Counted from the first letter of the stretch, positions 1-5,662 are shown. The stretch: 6,650 nt of DNA from an uncultured Bacteriovorax sp. (GCA_946480715.1 CAMLKK010000089.1:1-6650); one strand, 5' to 3'. The notes: generated by a model not told the origin, from the sequence alone. Program-made: numbers and translations.

Positions 1-38
1 GAAATTAAAAACATCAAAGCAAAAAAGATTTTCTTCAT
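1..38 (-). CDS. Start of an exported protein, cut by the window edge
   Basis: Only the first 12 codons are inside the window. They read M-K-K-I-F-F-A-L-M-F-L-I, a short basic start followed by an unbroken hydrophobic run, which is the classic beginning of a Sec signal peptide or an N-terminal membrane anchor. The ATG (36-38) is preceded at 8 bases by AAGGAAGAG (47-55, minus strand), a strong ribosome binding site whose first bases are part of the tyrS stop codon. The gap to tyrS is 15 bases and holds no terminator, so the gene is probably cotranscribed with tyrS. The function cannot be told from this fragment. The start is well supported, but a chance match cannot be excluded on 38 bases. Confidence 0.6.
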   Translation of the reverse strand, partial: MKKIFFALMFLI

Positions 39-53
39 AGTATTCACTCTTCC

Positions 54-1325
54 TTAATTGAATTTTACGACACAGTAATTTTTCTTACCTTTTCTAAGAA
101 CTAAACATGATTCTGAAGCAAGATGTGCTTCATTCAAAGTCATCGTCGACTCCGTGATGGCATCATTGTTCAGGTAAACACCTTTTTGATCAATTGATTT
201 TCTCGCTTCACCTTTACTTGAAAAAAGAGGAGTGCTTGCAAGCAAATCAAGAATCGGAAAACCTTTTTGCAGTTCACTTCTTGCCACTTCAATGGAAGGA
301 ACGCCTGAAAAAATAGCATTGAGATCTTTATCTTTTAGCTGCGAAATTTTTTCGCCGAAGAAAATGCGAGTCGCATAGAGAGCAGAATCCAAACCTTCTT
401 GACCGTGAACGAGTTTTACAACCTCAGCGGCCAGCGTTTTTTGAGCTTCACGCAGGTGCGGTTCATTTTTTGTTTTCTCTTCGAGAGCTTGAATTTCGTC
501 GAGTGATAAAAATGTAAAATACTTTAAGTACTTCACCACAGAAGCGTCTTCGCTGTTTAAAAGGAACTGGTACATTTGGTATGGAGATGTCATCTCAGGA
601 TCAAGATAGATCGCTGTTCCGCCTTCAGACTTACCAAACTTATTTCCGTTAGCATCTGTGACGAGAGGGAAGACAAGTCCGAAAACATGTTTGCCATCCA
701 TCTTACGAGTGTAGTCGATACCTGCAGTGATGTTACCCCATTGATCACTTCCACCCATTTGTAGAGTGACATCGTGATTATGCGAGAGGTGACGGTAGTC
801 GTAGGCTTGAAGCATTTGGTAACAAAATTCTGTAAAACTCAAACCAACTTCCGACTCTAATCTTTTTTTCACCGACTCTTTGGCAATCATTTCAGAAATT
901 CTGAATTTCTTACCAACGTCTCTCAAAAATTCGAGGAATGTAAATTTCCCCATCCAGTCGTAGTTATTAACCATCGTCGCGGCGTTTTCACCTTCGAGAC
1001 GAACGATGCGATTAAATTGTTTTTTTTGTGCTTCAACGTTTTCTCTGATGACGTCTTCAGTGAGAAGTACTCGCTCCGTGCTTTTTCCTGAAGGGTCTCC
1101 AATCATACCAGTGGCACCACCGAGAAGAATGTAGGGCTTGTGTCCGGCGTTTTGAAAACGTCTCATTGTTATCATCGTGAAGAGGTTCCCCACTTGTAGA
1201 GATTTTGCCGTGGGATCGTAACCGATATAAAATGAGATTTTTTTTGTATTAAGAATTTCTTTAAGGTCGGGACTTGAAACGTCTGCGATTAATCCGCGCG
1301 CTTCTAATTCTGAGTAAAAATCCAT
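54..1325 (-). CDS. tyrS: Tyrosyl-tRNA synthetase
   Basis: Charges tRNA-Tyr with tyrosine using ATP, in the cytoplasm. At 423 residues it has the full length of bacterial TyrRS. Seen in the protein: the tyrosine/ATP pocket Y33-I-G-Y-D-P-T, the block G69-GATGMIGDPSGKS around 69-82, the tyrosine-binding Y169-QMLQAYD, G191-GSDQWGN, the KMSKS-type loop K229-F-G-K-S, and a C-terminal S4-type RNA-binding domain at about 357-395. Odd: the HIGH signature reads Q44-V-G-N47 instead of H-x-G-H (checked at 1185-1196). The rest is intact, so I take the enzyme as functional. The ATG at 1323-1325 follows AAGGA on the minus strand (about 1334-1338) at about 10 bases. A possible -10 box CATAAT lies at 1369-1374 without a clear -35. 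An exported protein starts 15 bases downstream. Confidence 0.97.
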   Translation of the reverse strand: MDFYSELEARGLIADVSSPDLKEILNTKKISFYIGYDPTAKSLQVGNLFTMITMRRFQNAGHKPYILLGGATGMIGDPSGKSTERVLLTEDVIRENVEAQKKQFNRIVRLEGENAATMVNNYDWMGKFTFLEFLRDVGKKFRISEMIAKESVKKRLESEVGLSFTEFCYQMLQAYDYRHLSHNHDVTLQMGGSDQWGNITAGIDYTRKMDGKHVFGLVFPLVTDANGNKFGKSEGGTAIYLDPEMTSPYQMYQFLLNSEDASVVKYLKYFTFLSLDEIQALEEKTKNEPHLREAQKTLAAEVVKLVHGQEGLDSALYATRIFFGEKISQLKDKDLNAIFSGVPSIEVARSELQKGFPILDLLASTPLFSSKGEARKSIDQKGVYLNNDAITESTMTLNEAHLASESCLVLRKGKKNYCVVKFN

Positions 1326-1392
1326 GAGATGATGTCCTTGCAGCGTAGTGGAGGGTTACCGTTACAAGATTATGACAGAAAAAGCGTGAGAA

Positions 1393-1419
1393 GAGAACCT
1401 TCTGATGCAGAAGATTCTC
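1393..1419 (-). terminator. Hairpin between the 1442-1843 gene and tyrS
   Basis: The two arms (1393-1403 and 1409-1419) are 11 bases long and pair around a 5-base loop, with a single C/A mismatch on the plus strand. Read on the minus strand that position is a G-U pair, so the stem is continuous in that direction. It sits 22 bases after the stop codon of the secreted-protein gene. A run of T follows on the minus strand only about 9 bases beyond the stem (1379-1383), so it is an imperfect intrinsic terminator. It may instead attenuate read-through into tyrS. Confidence 0.45.
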
Positions 1420-1441
1420 CTCGCAGCGAATGATTTAAAGC

Positions 1442-1843
1442 TTATTTTAGGGCAATTTTTAAATCAGCAATCAATTTATCCAGTTTGCGATCTTGTTTTT
1501 GCAATGTCGCTAGATCTGGAATGAGTTGTTTGCGATCGTACGTCTCTTGGTCTTCGCGAATGTCTTGAAGACGGGCCACAAATCCGCTGTGAACGTATTG
1601 GGCCTCTTCTTTGGCAATGTCATCACTGTAACGGGCATTCAGTGATTCACCCAAGAGACCAATGAGCTGGGCCGCTTTTTGTTGTTTAGCATCGACATCT
1701 TTTAAAAGGTCGCGAATCATGTTTTCTTCAGCTGCTCTGATTTTGCCTTCTGTAATTTCATACATCAGAGCTTCATCATCAACTTGAGCAAAAGCATTGA
1801 ATGAAGTAAGAGCGAAAGCGAGAGTGAAAAATAATGTTTTCAT
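1442..1843 (-). CDS. Small secreted, highly charged helical protein of unknown function
   Basis: A 133-residue protein I do not recognise. Residues 1-19 form a clear Sec signal peptide: M-K-T, a hydrophobic core, and the cleavage motif A17-F-A19 before Q20. The mature part of about 114 residues is rich in Glu, Asp, Lys, Arg, Leu and Ala without Cys, Pro-rich or Gly-rich stretches. It looks almost entirely alpha-helical, with probable coiled-coil segments (for example R39-A-A-E onwards, and the last 25 residues). It should end up in the periplasm. The ATG (1841-1843) is preceded by AAGGAAG at about 6 bases on the minus strand. The gene is followed by a hairpin and then tyrS, and is divergent from the DCC-family gene. 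A periplasmic chaperone-like or adaptor role is conceivable, but nothing in the sequence shows it. Confidence 0.8.
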   Translation of the reverse strand: MKTLFFTLAFALTSFNAFAQVDDEALMYEITEGKIRAAEENMIRDLLKDVDAKQQKAAQLIGLLGESLNARYSDDIAKEEAQYVHSGFVARLQDIREDQETYDRKQLIPDLATLQKQDRKLDKLIADLKIALK

Positions 1844-1858
1844 GTGTCTTCCTTTTAC

Positions 1859-1881
1859 AACTGTCTATTGTTTAAACAGTT
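1859..1881. promoter_or_regulatory. Nested inverted repeats in the divergent promoter region
   Basis: AACTGT (1859-1864) and ACAGTT (1876-1881) are perfect inverted arms 11 bases apart. Within the same stretch lies the 10-base perfect palindrome TGTTTAAACA (1869-1878). The site is in the 5' leader of the minus-strand secreted-protein gene and overlaps the predicted -35 box of the plus-strand operon. It is therefore well placed to act as an operator for both. No regulator family can be named from it. Confidence 0.3.
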
Positions 1882-1895
1882 TTGTTTAATATAAG
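1868..1895 (+). promoter_or_regulatory. Possible sigma-70 promoter for the DCC-CDF operon
   Basis: TTGTTT (1868-1873) and TATAAG (1890-1895) are separated by 16 bases and resemble -35 and -10 boxes. Transcription would start near 1902, giving a leader of about 60 bases before the chosen start at 1965. The match is moderate and the region is AT-rich, where such boxes arise by chance. Confidence 0.33.
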
Positions 1896-1964
1896 TGGCT
1901 GAAATGATCGAAAGCTTAGTATTCACTACTGGTCATGATGCAGGGGCAGTGCCATAATTTTTTT

Positions 1965-2327
1965 ATGAATGAACAACGGATCATTTTTTATGACGGTGAA
2001 TGCGGTCTATGCCAGCGCTCTATCGCTTTTCTTGCAAGGGCCGATCGAGACCATAAACTTAAGTTTGCCCCTTTAAACGGAGAGACTTATTTTCATTCTT
2101 TCCAAGTTCCGGCCGTTCTCGATACGGTCGTTTATAGTCGCAATCAAAAGATTTATTTTAAGAGTGATGCGATTATTGAAGCCCTCATAGATGTCGGTCA
2201 TCGATGGAGCATTTGTTTAAAAATAATTCCGCGCTTTCTAAGAAACATCGTTTATGACTTTGTTGCTTCTCAAAGAAAAAAAGTGAGTTGTCCTTATCTG
2301 AAACGTGATGAGCGTTTCCTAAAGTAG
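1965..2327 (+). CDS. DCC-family (DUF393) thiol-disulfide oxidoreductase-like protein
   Basis: A 120-residue protein of the DCC/DUF393 family, named for an N-terminal Asp-Cys-Cys pattern and related to thioredoxin-fold proteins. The hallmark F-Y-D10-G-E-C13-G-L-C16 is at the very N-terminus, with the C-x2-C pair as presumed redox or metal-binding cysteines. The typical C-terminal block IPRFLRNIVYDFVASQRKK is also present, followed by a C-P. There is no signal peptide, so it is likely cytoplasmic. Start: ATG at 1965 puts the domain at residue 5 as in relatives. ATGs at 1935 and 1938 are in frame and would add up to 10 residues. Neither choice has a good ribosome site; the AGGGG at 1942-1946 is 18 bases from 1965. 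The CDF gene begins 21 bases after its stop, so the two probably share a transcript. The precise reaction of this family is not established. Confidence 0.88.
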   Translation: MNEQRIIFYDGECGLCQRSIAFLARADRDHKLKFAPLNGETYFHSFQVPAVLDTVVYSRNQKIYFKSDAIIEALIDVGHRWSICLKIIPRFLRNIVYDFVASQRKKVSCPYLKRDERFLK

Positions 2328-2356
2328 TTCACTCTGTGATATGATCACTTGGTGAA
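2328..2356. promoter_or_regulatory. Two TCAC-N3-GTGA palindromes with a common centre over the CDF start
   Basis: TCAC-tct-GTGA (2329-2339) and TCAC-ttg-GTGA (2345-2355) are each palindromic and lie 16 bases apart, centre to centre. Together they form a larger symmetry about base 2342: TTCAC (2328-2332) pairs with GTGAA (2352-2356), and GTGAT (2336-2340) with ATCAC (2344-2348). As DNA this resembles a double operator. As RNA it would fold into a hairpin holding the TTG/GTG start codons of the transporter. No Shine-Dalgarno site is visible here, which fits a controlled or coupled start. Confidence 0.4.
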
Positions 2357-3344
2357 TACCAGATTAAAAAATCTTCAAGACCGTTTATGGGTAACCATTC
2401 TTCCTATCATCGTAGGAATCATTATTCTTGTCGTGAAGTTTTACGCTTACAGCATCACTGATTCACAAGCGATTTTTTCTGATGCTCTTGAAAGTATCAT
2501 TAACGTCCTTGCTTCGCTTGCTACTCTCACTGTAGTTATTATCGCAGCGAAACCACCCGATGAAGATCATCCTTATGGACATGGAAAGGCCGAAAGCATG
2601 GCCGCAACTTTCGAAGGAAGCGCCATCTCGCTTGCAGGTTTGGTCATTATTTTTGAAGCGGCCAAAGCTCTTTTCACCAATCATCCGCTGCAGTCTTTAG
2701 AGTTGGGATTAATTCTCACGGCCGGAGCAGGTGTGGGTAATGGAATAATGGGTGCCATCCTTCACATGAAAGGAAAAAAACTTCATTCCGAAGCTCTCCG
2801 CTCAAGTGGCGCTCATCTTATGACCGATGCTCTTACGAGTGCGGGTGTTCTTATCAGTTTGGCGCTCGTTAAGTGGACGGGAAAAACATGGATCGATCCG
2901 ATCGTTGGTGCACTCTTTGGATGCGCACTTACATATGCCGGCTTAAAAATTCTTATCCGTTCGGGAAATGTTCTTCTCGATGGTCATGATCAAAAACTTC
3001 TTCAAAAGTTGGTAAAACTTTTTGAAAAACACAGAAGACCTGGAGTCATTCACATTCACCATACGCGAGTTATTCGCAGTGGGAATTTTCATCATATTGA
3101 ATGTCACGTTGTCGTTCCTGAATACTGGACGATCGCCGATTCTCATGATTTCTCTGAAAAATTTGAAGCGGACATCATTCAAGACTATCCCGTGAATGGG
3201 GAACTCCGCATGCACCTCGATCCTTGTCGAAGAGTGTACTGTGAAAGTTGCGAGATGAGTGATTGTCCTATTCGTGAAGCGGCCTTCGTTAAGCGTATGC
3301 CTTTAACGTTGGAAATGATCACTGCGCCGGAAGAATCGGTTTAA
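2349..3344 (+). CDS. Cation diffusion facilitator (CDF) metal efflux transporter
   Basis: Inner-membrane antiporter of the CDF family, which exports divalent metals such as Zn2+, Fe2+ or Mn2+ in exchange for protons. About six membrane segments fill residues 15-210, followed by a cytosolic dimerisation domain. Family marks: F-S-D45-A-L-E48-S in TM2, D73-HPYGHGKAE after TM2, H156-L-M-T-D160 in TM5 (the H-x3-D half of the transport site) and L209-LDG. The TM2 motif is D-x3-S rather than D-x3-D or H-x3-D, with Glu one position earlier, so the metal cannot be predicted safely. The C-terminal domain is His-rich (H235, H237, H238, H248, H249, H253) and ends in C293-x4-C298-x2-C301-x4-C306. Start is TTG at 2349 or GTG at 2352; a stop at 2337-2339 rules out longer forms. 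It follows the DCC gene at 21 bases. Confidence 0.95.
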   Translation: MVNTRLKNLQDRLWVTILPIIVGIIILVVKFYAYSITDSQAIFSDALESIINVLASLATLTVVIIAAKPPDEDHPYGHGKAESMAATFEGSAISLAGLVIIFEAAKALFTNHPLQSLELGLILTAGAGVGNGIMGAILHMKGKKLHSEALRSSGAHLMTDALTSAGVLISLALVKWTGKTWIDPIVGALFGCALTYAGLKILIRSGNVLLDGHDQKLLQKLVKLFEKHRRPGVIHIHHTRVIRSGNFHHIECHVVVPEYWTIADSHDFSEKFEADIIQDYPVNGELRMHLDPCRRVYCESCEMSDCPIREAAFVKRMPLTLEMITAPEESV

Positions 3345-3350
3345 TTCAGA

Positions 3351-3560
3351 TTATTTTTTTTGAGCTTTTTCGTTGATCGCTTTCTCATAAAGCTTGATGA
3401 GATCAGCGTCGATATCCGTGCGCTCGATATTCTTCATGCTTTTAAGAGAATTTTTCATTTCATCACAAGAATGAATCCCGCCATCGCCGTTGATCGGACG
3501 ATTACGTCCACCTTCTTTCATCCAAGTAATTTCTCGGGAACAAAACTTACAGCGGGCCAT
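3351..3560 (-). CDS. Small zinc-ribbon-like protein
   Basis: A 69-residue cytoplasmic protein. C4-K-F-C7 near the N-terminus and H30-S-C32 further on give a C-x2-C...H-x-C set fit to bind one zinc. Between them lies a W-M-K-E-G-G-R-N-R-P-I stretch, as in small one-zinc proteins of unknown function. The second half (about 38-69) is charged and helical, ending in a Lys-rich tail. The ATG at 3558-3560 has AGGA on the minus strand about 8 bases ahead. It is convergent to the CDF gene (6 bases between the stops) and divergent from serS. The overlapping plus-strand reading at 3360-3602 lacks any family pattern and I take it as a shadow. The role is unknown; nucleic-acid binding would be a guess. 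Confidence 0.75.
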   Translation of the reverse strand: MARCKFCSREITWMKEGGRNRPINGDGGIHSCDEMKNSLKSMKNIERTDIDADLIKLYEKAINEKAQKK

Positions 3561-3579
3561 GGGTTTTTCCTATACAAAA

Positions 3580-3598
3580 TTTGCCAGAATAGGGCAAA
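3580..3598. promoter_or_regulatory. Inverted repeat TTTGCC-N7-GGCAAA between the zinc-ribbon gene and serS
   Basis: TTTGCC (3580-3585) and GGCAAA (3593-3598) are perfect inverted arms around 7 bases. The site lies in the 79-base divergent gap, 20 bases before the zinc-ribbon start and about 41 before serS. It could be an operator or a small leader hairpin in the minus-strand transcript. It has no T-run on either side, so it is not a terminator. Confidence 0.3.
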
Positions 3599-3620
3599 AT
3601 AGTCGGTAGCATTTGCTTTT

Positions 3621-3628
3621 ATTATAAC
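3621..3628. promoter_or_regulatory. Overlapping -10 boxes for both divergent directions
   Basis: On the plus strand TATAAC (3623-3628) is a good -10 box, but transcription would start very close to the serS ATG at 3640. On the minus strand the complement of 3621-3626 is a perfect TATAAT, which would give the zinc-ribbon gene a leader of about 50 bases. Neither has a convincing -35 hexamer at 16-18 bases. Recorded as a weak candidate. Confidence 0.25.
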
Positions 3629-3639
3629 AAGGGAATCCC

Positions 3640-4908
3640 ATGCTAGATATCAAATTTATCAGAGAAAATTCTGACACAGTAAAGAAAGCTTGCGAGCTAA
3701 AAAACATCAATCTCGATGTTGATCAAATGCTTAAGTTTGATCGTGAAATGGTGACGCTTAAAACTGAAGAGCAAAACCTTTTAACTCAAAAAAACGCAAT
3801 AAGCGCGAAGATTCCTAAGGCATCTGCTGAAGAGCGTCCTGGTCTCATTGCAGAGAGTAAGGGAATTGATGATAAAGCGAAGGCGCTTAAGGCCCAGGCC
3901 GAAGAGATCGAACTTAAACTAAAAAACTTGCTCTATTTAGTCCCGCAAATTCCATCACCAAAAGCGCCAGTAGGTAAAGATGACGGTGACAACGTTGAAG
4001 TGAAAAAATTTGGTGTCATTCCAAAGTTTGATTTCACTCCACTTGATCACGTGCAAATTCTTGAAAAACACAATTGGGCCGACTTCGAAAGAATTGCGAA
4101 AGTTTCTGGCTCACGCTCATACTCACTTAAAAACGAAATGGTTCTGCTTGAAATGGCCATGCACCGTATGGCGATGGATAAACTTCTTTCAAAAGGATTT
4201 AATCTCGTTTCAGTTCCGGCCCTCGCTCGTGAAGAAGCTCTATTTGGTACAGGACACTTCCCAACAGGAAGAGACCAGGCCTATTTTCTTCCCGAAGATA
4301 ATCTCTATTTAACGGGAACAGCAGAAGTTCAAATCAATTCTCTGCACGCTGGTGAGATTCTAAAAGAATCAGAACTTCCGATTCTCTACGCTGGTTATTC
4401 TCCATGTTTTAGAAGAGAAGCCGGATCATATGGTCGCGACGTTAGAGGTCTGATCCGCGTTCACCAATTCATGAAAGTTGAACAATTTGTTATTTGTAAA
4501 AACGATCCAGCTGAATCAGAGAAGTGGCACCAGATTCTTCTCGAAACATCAGAAGAGATCGTTCAAGACTTAGAACTTCCTTACCGTATTGTTGAATGCT
4601 GTACAGGCGATATGGGCGCAGGAAAAGTGCGCATGTACGATGTTGAGGCATGGGTTCCATCTGAAAATAAATACCGTGAAACACACAGCTGTTCTGCTCT
4701 ACATGACTGGCAGTCACGTCGTACGCAAACTCGTTACCGTGATAACGATAATAAAGTTCAATTCGTTCACACGCTTAACAATACAGCTATCGCGACTCCA
4801 AGAATTATTGTTCCATTCCTGGAGAATCATCAATTAGCTGACGGAACAATCAGAGTGCCGGAAAAGCTTCGTCCGTATTTAGGTGGAAAAGTTATTCTCG
4901 GAAAATAA
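3640..4908 (+). CDS. serS: Seryl-tRNA synthetase
   Basis: Class II synthetase that charges tRNA-Ser, and tRNA-Sec where present, with serine in the cytoplasm. At 422 residues it is standard length. The N-terminal M-L-D-I-K-F-I-R-E-N is typical, and residues of about 27-100 form the long antiparallel coiled-coil arm that grips the tRNA variable loop. The catalytic core shows T225-G-T-A-E229 (serine pocket), motif 2 at F257-R-R-E-A-G...R266-D-V-R-G-L-I-R-V-H-Q-F, the S-C-S-A-L-H-D-W-Q-S-R-R block, and motif 3 at N380-N-T-A-I-A-T-P-R388...E395-N. Motif 3 has NNTAIATPR in place of the commoner GSGLAVGR; as far as I know this is a regular variant. The start has AAGGG 6 bases upstream. The stop is one base from that of the convergent SDR gene. 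Confidence 0.98.
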   Translation: MLDIKFIRENSDTVKKACELKNINLDVDQMLKFDREMVTLKTEEQNLLTQKNAISAKIPKASAEERPGLIAESKGIDDKAKALKAQAEEIELKLKNLLYLVPQIPSPKAPVGKDDGDNVEVKKFGVIPKFDFTPLDHVQILEKHNWADFERIAKVSGSRSYSLKNEMVLLEMAMHRMAMDKLLSKGFNLVSVPALAREEALFGTGHFPTGRDQAYFLPEDNLYLTGTAEVQINSLHAGEILKESELPILYAGYSPCFRREAGSYGRDVRGLIRVHQFMKVEQFVICKNDPAESEKWHQILLETSEEIVQDLELPYRIVECCTGDMGAGKVRMYDVEAWVPSENKYRETHSCSALHDWQSRRTQTRYRDNDNKVQFVHTLNNTAIATPRIIVPFLENHQLADGTIRVPEKLRPYLGGKVILGK

Positions 4909-4909
4909 T

Positions 4910-5632
4910 TTAAGAATCGAGCGGATCATGGAAGTCAATTCCTAAGATCCGCTTCGCTTTTGCATTTGAAATTTTTGTTGGATTGTTTACTTCGCATTCA
5001 ATGTATTCAGGCAAAGGAAGATTTTTTCTTCGCGCCACCTCAGTATAAAAATCTTTTTTAAACATCACGAGATCACTTACACCATTAAACGTTTCACCGA
5101 AGCTCTTTCGGTCAATAACCGCTTCAATCATTTTTACAACGTCAGCTCCCTGCACGAGATGTGTGTATTCACATCCTGTTGTAAGGCCTTTTTTTCCAGA
5201 GAGAAAAGTTATAGGATGGCGTTTAAGACCATAGAGACCGCCAGGACGAATGATCGTGCACTTTTTAAAACGATCGCGCAGAAATGCTTCTACACCGAGA
5301 AGCATGCTATTGCCCTCACATCCATCGAGCGTCGTTTCTTCATCGACGTTCCCTAAATTTTTTCCATACACTGAAGTCGAACTTATAAAAATGAGTTTTT
5401 GTTCAGTCGCAAGAGTGAGAAAAAATTTTTCAATTTTAGGCAGGGCAAGTGGCGGAACACTGTAAACATAAACATCAGTGTCGTTGAATTCTGCAGGGAG
5501 ATGATGAAAATGTTCGACATCAAAAGTCGCACGTCTTGCTTTGACGACTTCGACGTCATTTCTTACCGCAAGTTTAGTGGCCAGTTGTTCACCTAACCAT
5601 CCGCATCCAATAATCGTGATTTTCATTTTCAT
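4910..5632 (-). CDS. Atypical SDR / NAD(P)-binding epimerase-like protein
   Basis: A 240-residue cytoplasmic protein with an extended-SDR (NAD-dependent epimerase/dehydratase) Rossmann fold, closest in flavour to the YeeZ group. It shows I5-T-I-I-G9-C-G11-W-L-G14 for dinucleotide binding, the strand I81-F-I-S-S-T-S-V-Y89-G followed by V-D-E, and I128-R-P-G-G-L-Y-G135. The Y-x3-K catalytic pair expected near residues 108-113 is absent (G-N-S-M-L-L-G-V-E). It may therefore bind a nucleotide without being a standard dehydrogenase. Start: ATG at 5630-5632. GTG at 5639-5641 is in frame, has GGAG 9 bases upstream and is nearly as likely; ATG at 5624-5626 is a third option. The open frame runs on to 5860, but that part overlaps the divergent gene and carries no fold. 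Convergent with serS. Confidence 0.88.
   Translation of the reverse strand: MKMKITIIGCGWLGEQLATKLAVRNDVEVVKARRATFDVEHFHHLPAEFNDTDVYVYSVPPLALPKIEKFFLTLATEQKLIFISSTSVYGKNLGNVDEETTLDGCEGNSMLLGVEAFLRDRFKKCTIIRPGGLYGLKRHPITFLSGKKGLTTGCEYTHLVQGADVVKMIEAVIDRKSFGETFNGVSDLVMFKKDFYTEVARRKNLPLPEYIECEVNNPTKISNAKAKRILGIDFHDPLDS
4920..4953. terminator. Stem-loop just past serS, inside the end of the SDR gene
   Basis: AGCGGATC (4920-4927) and GATCCGCT (4946-4953) are perfect 8-base inverted arms. The 18-base loop holds a second stem, GGAA (4930-4933) with TTCC (4939-4942). It begins 11 bases after the serS stop. TCGCTTTT follows on the plus side. On the minus side an AT-rich stretch with a short T-run follows after about 12 bases. 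With one base between the two stop codons, the terminator has to lie in coding DNA. It best serves serS and may work in both directions. Confidence 0.5.
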
Positions 5633-5649
5633 ACTGCTCACGCTATCAT
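5621..5649 (+). promoter_or_regulatory. Possible promoter of the CcmI-like gene
   Basis: TATCAT (5644-5649) differs from the -10 consensus by one base and lies 17 bases after TTTCAT (5621-5626), a poor -35. A start of transcription near 5656 would leave a leader of about 20 bases. The -35 part overlaps the first codons of the divergent SDR gene. Confidence 0.3.
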
Positions 5650-5662
5650 ACTCCAAATCAAT

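Noticed and set aside
576..772. Short frames on both strands within tyrS
   Set aside because: They lie fully inside a confident tyrS reading frame and have no features of their own.
3287..3308. CGTTAA/TTAACG inverted repeat near the end of the CDF gene
   Set aside because: Six AT-rich pairs around a 10-base loop inside coding sequence, with no T-run directly after; too weak for a terminator.
3354..3360. T-run after the CDF stop as an intrinsic terminator
   Set aside because: The Ts code for the Lys-rich tail of the convergent gene and no stable stem precedes them.
3360..3602. 80-residue plus-strand frame opposite the zinc-ribbon gene
   Set aside because: No ribosome site and no motif; its start is a TTG within the Lys-codon run of the opposite gene. 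The minus-strand frame has both a ribosome site and a Cys/His pattern.
3629..3642. GGGAATCCC palindrome over the serS ribosome site as a riboswitch-like hairpin
   Set aside because: The central spacer is a single base, so the RNA cannot fold on itself there; probably a chance palindrome.
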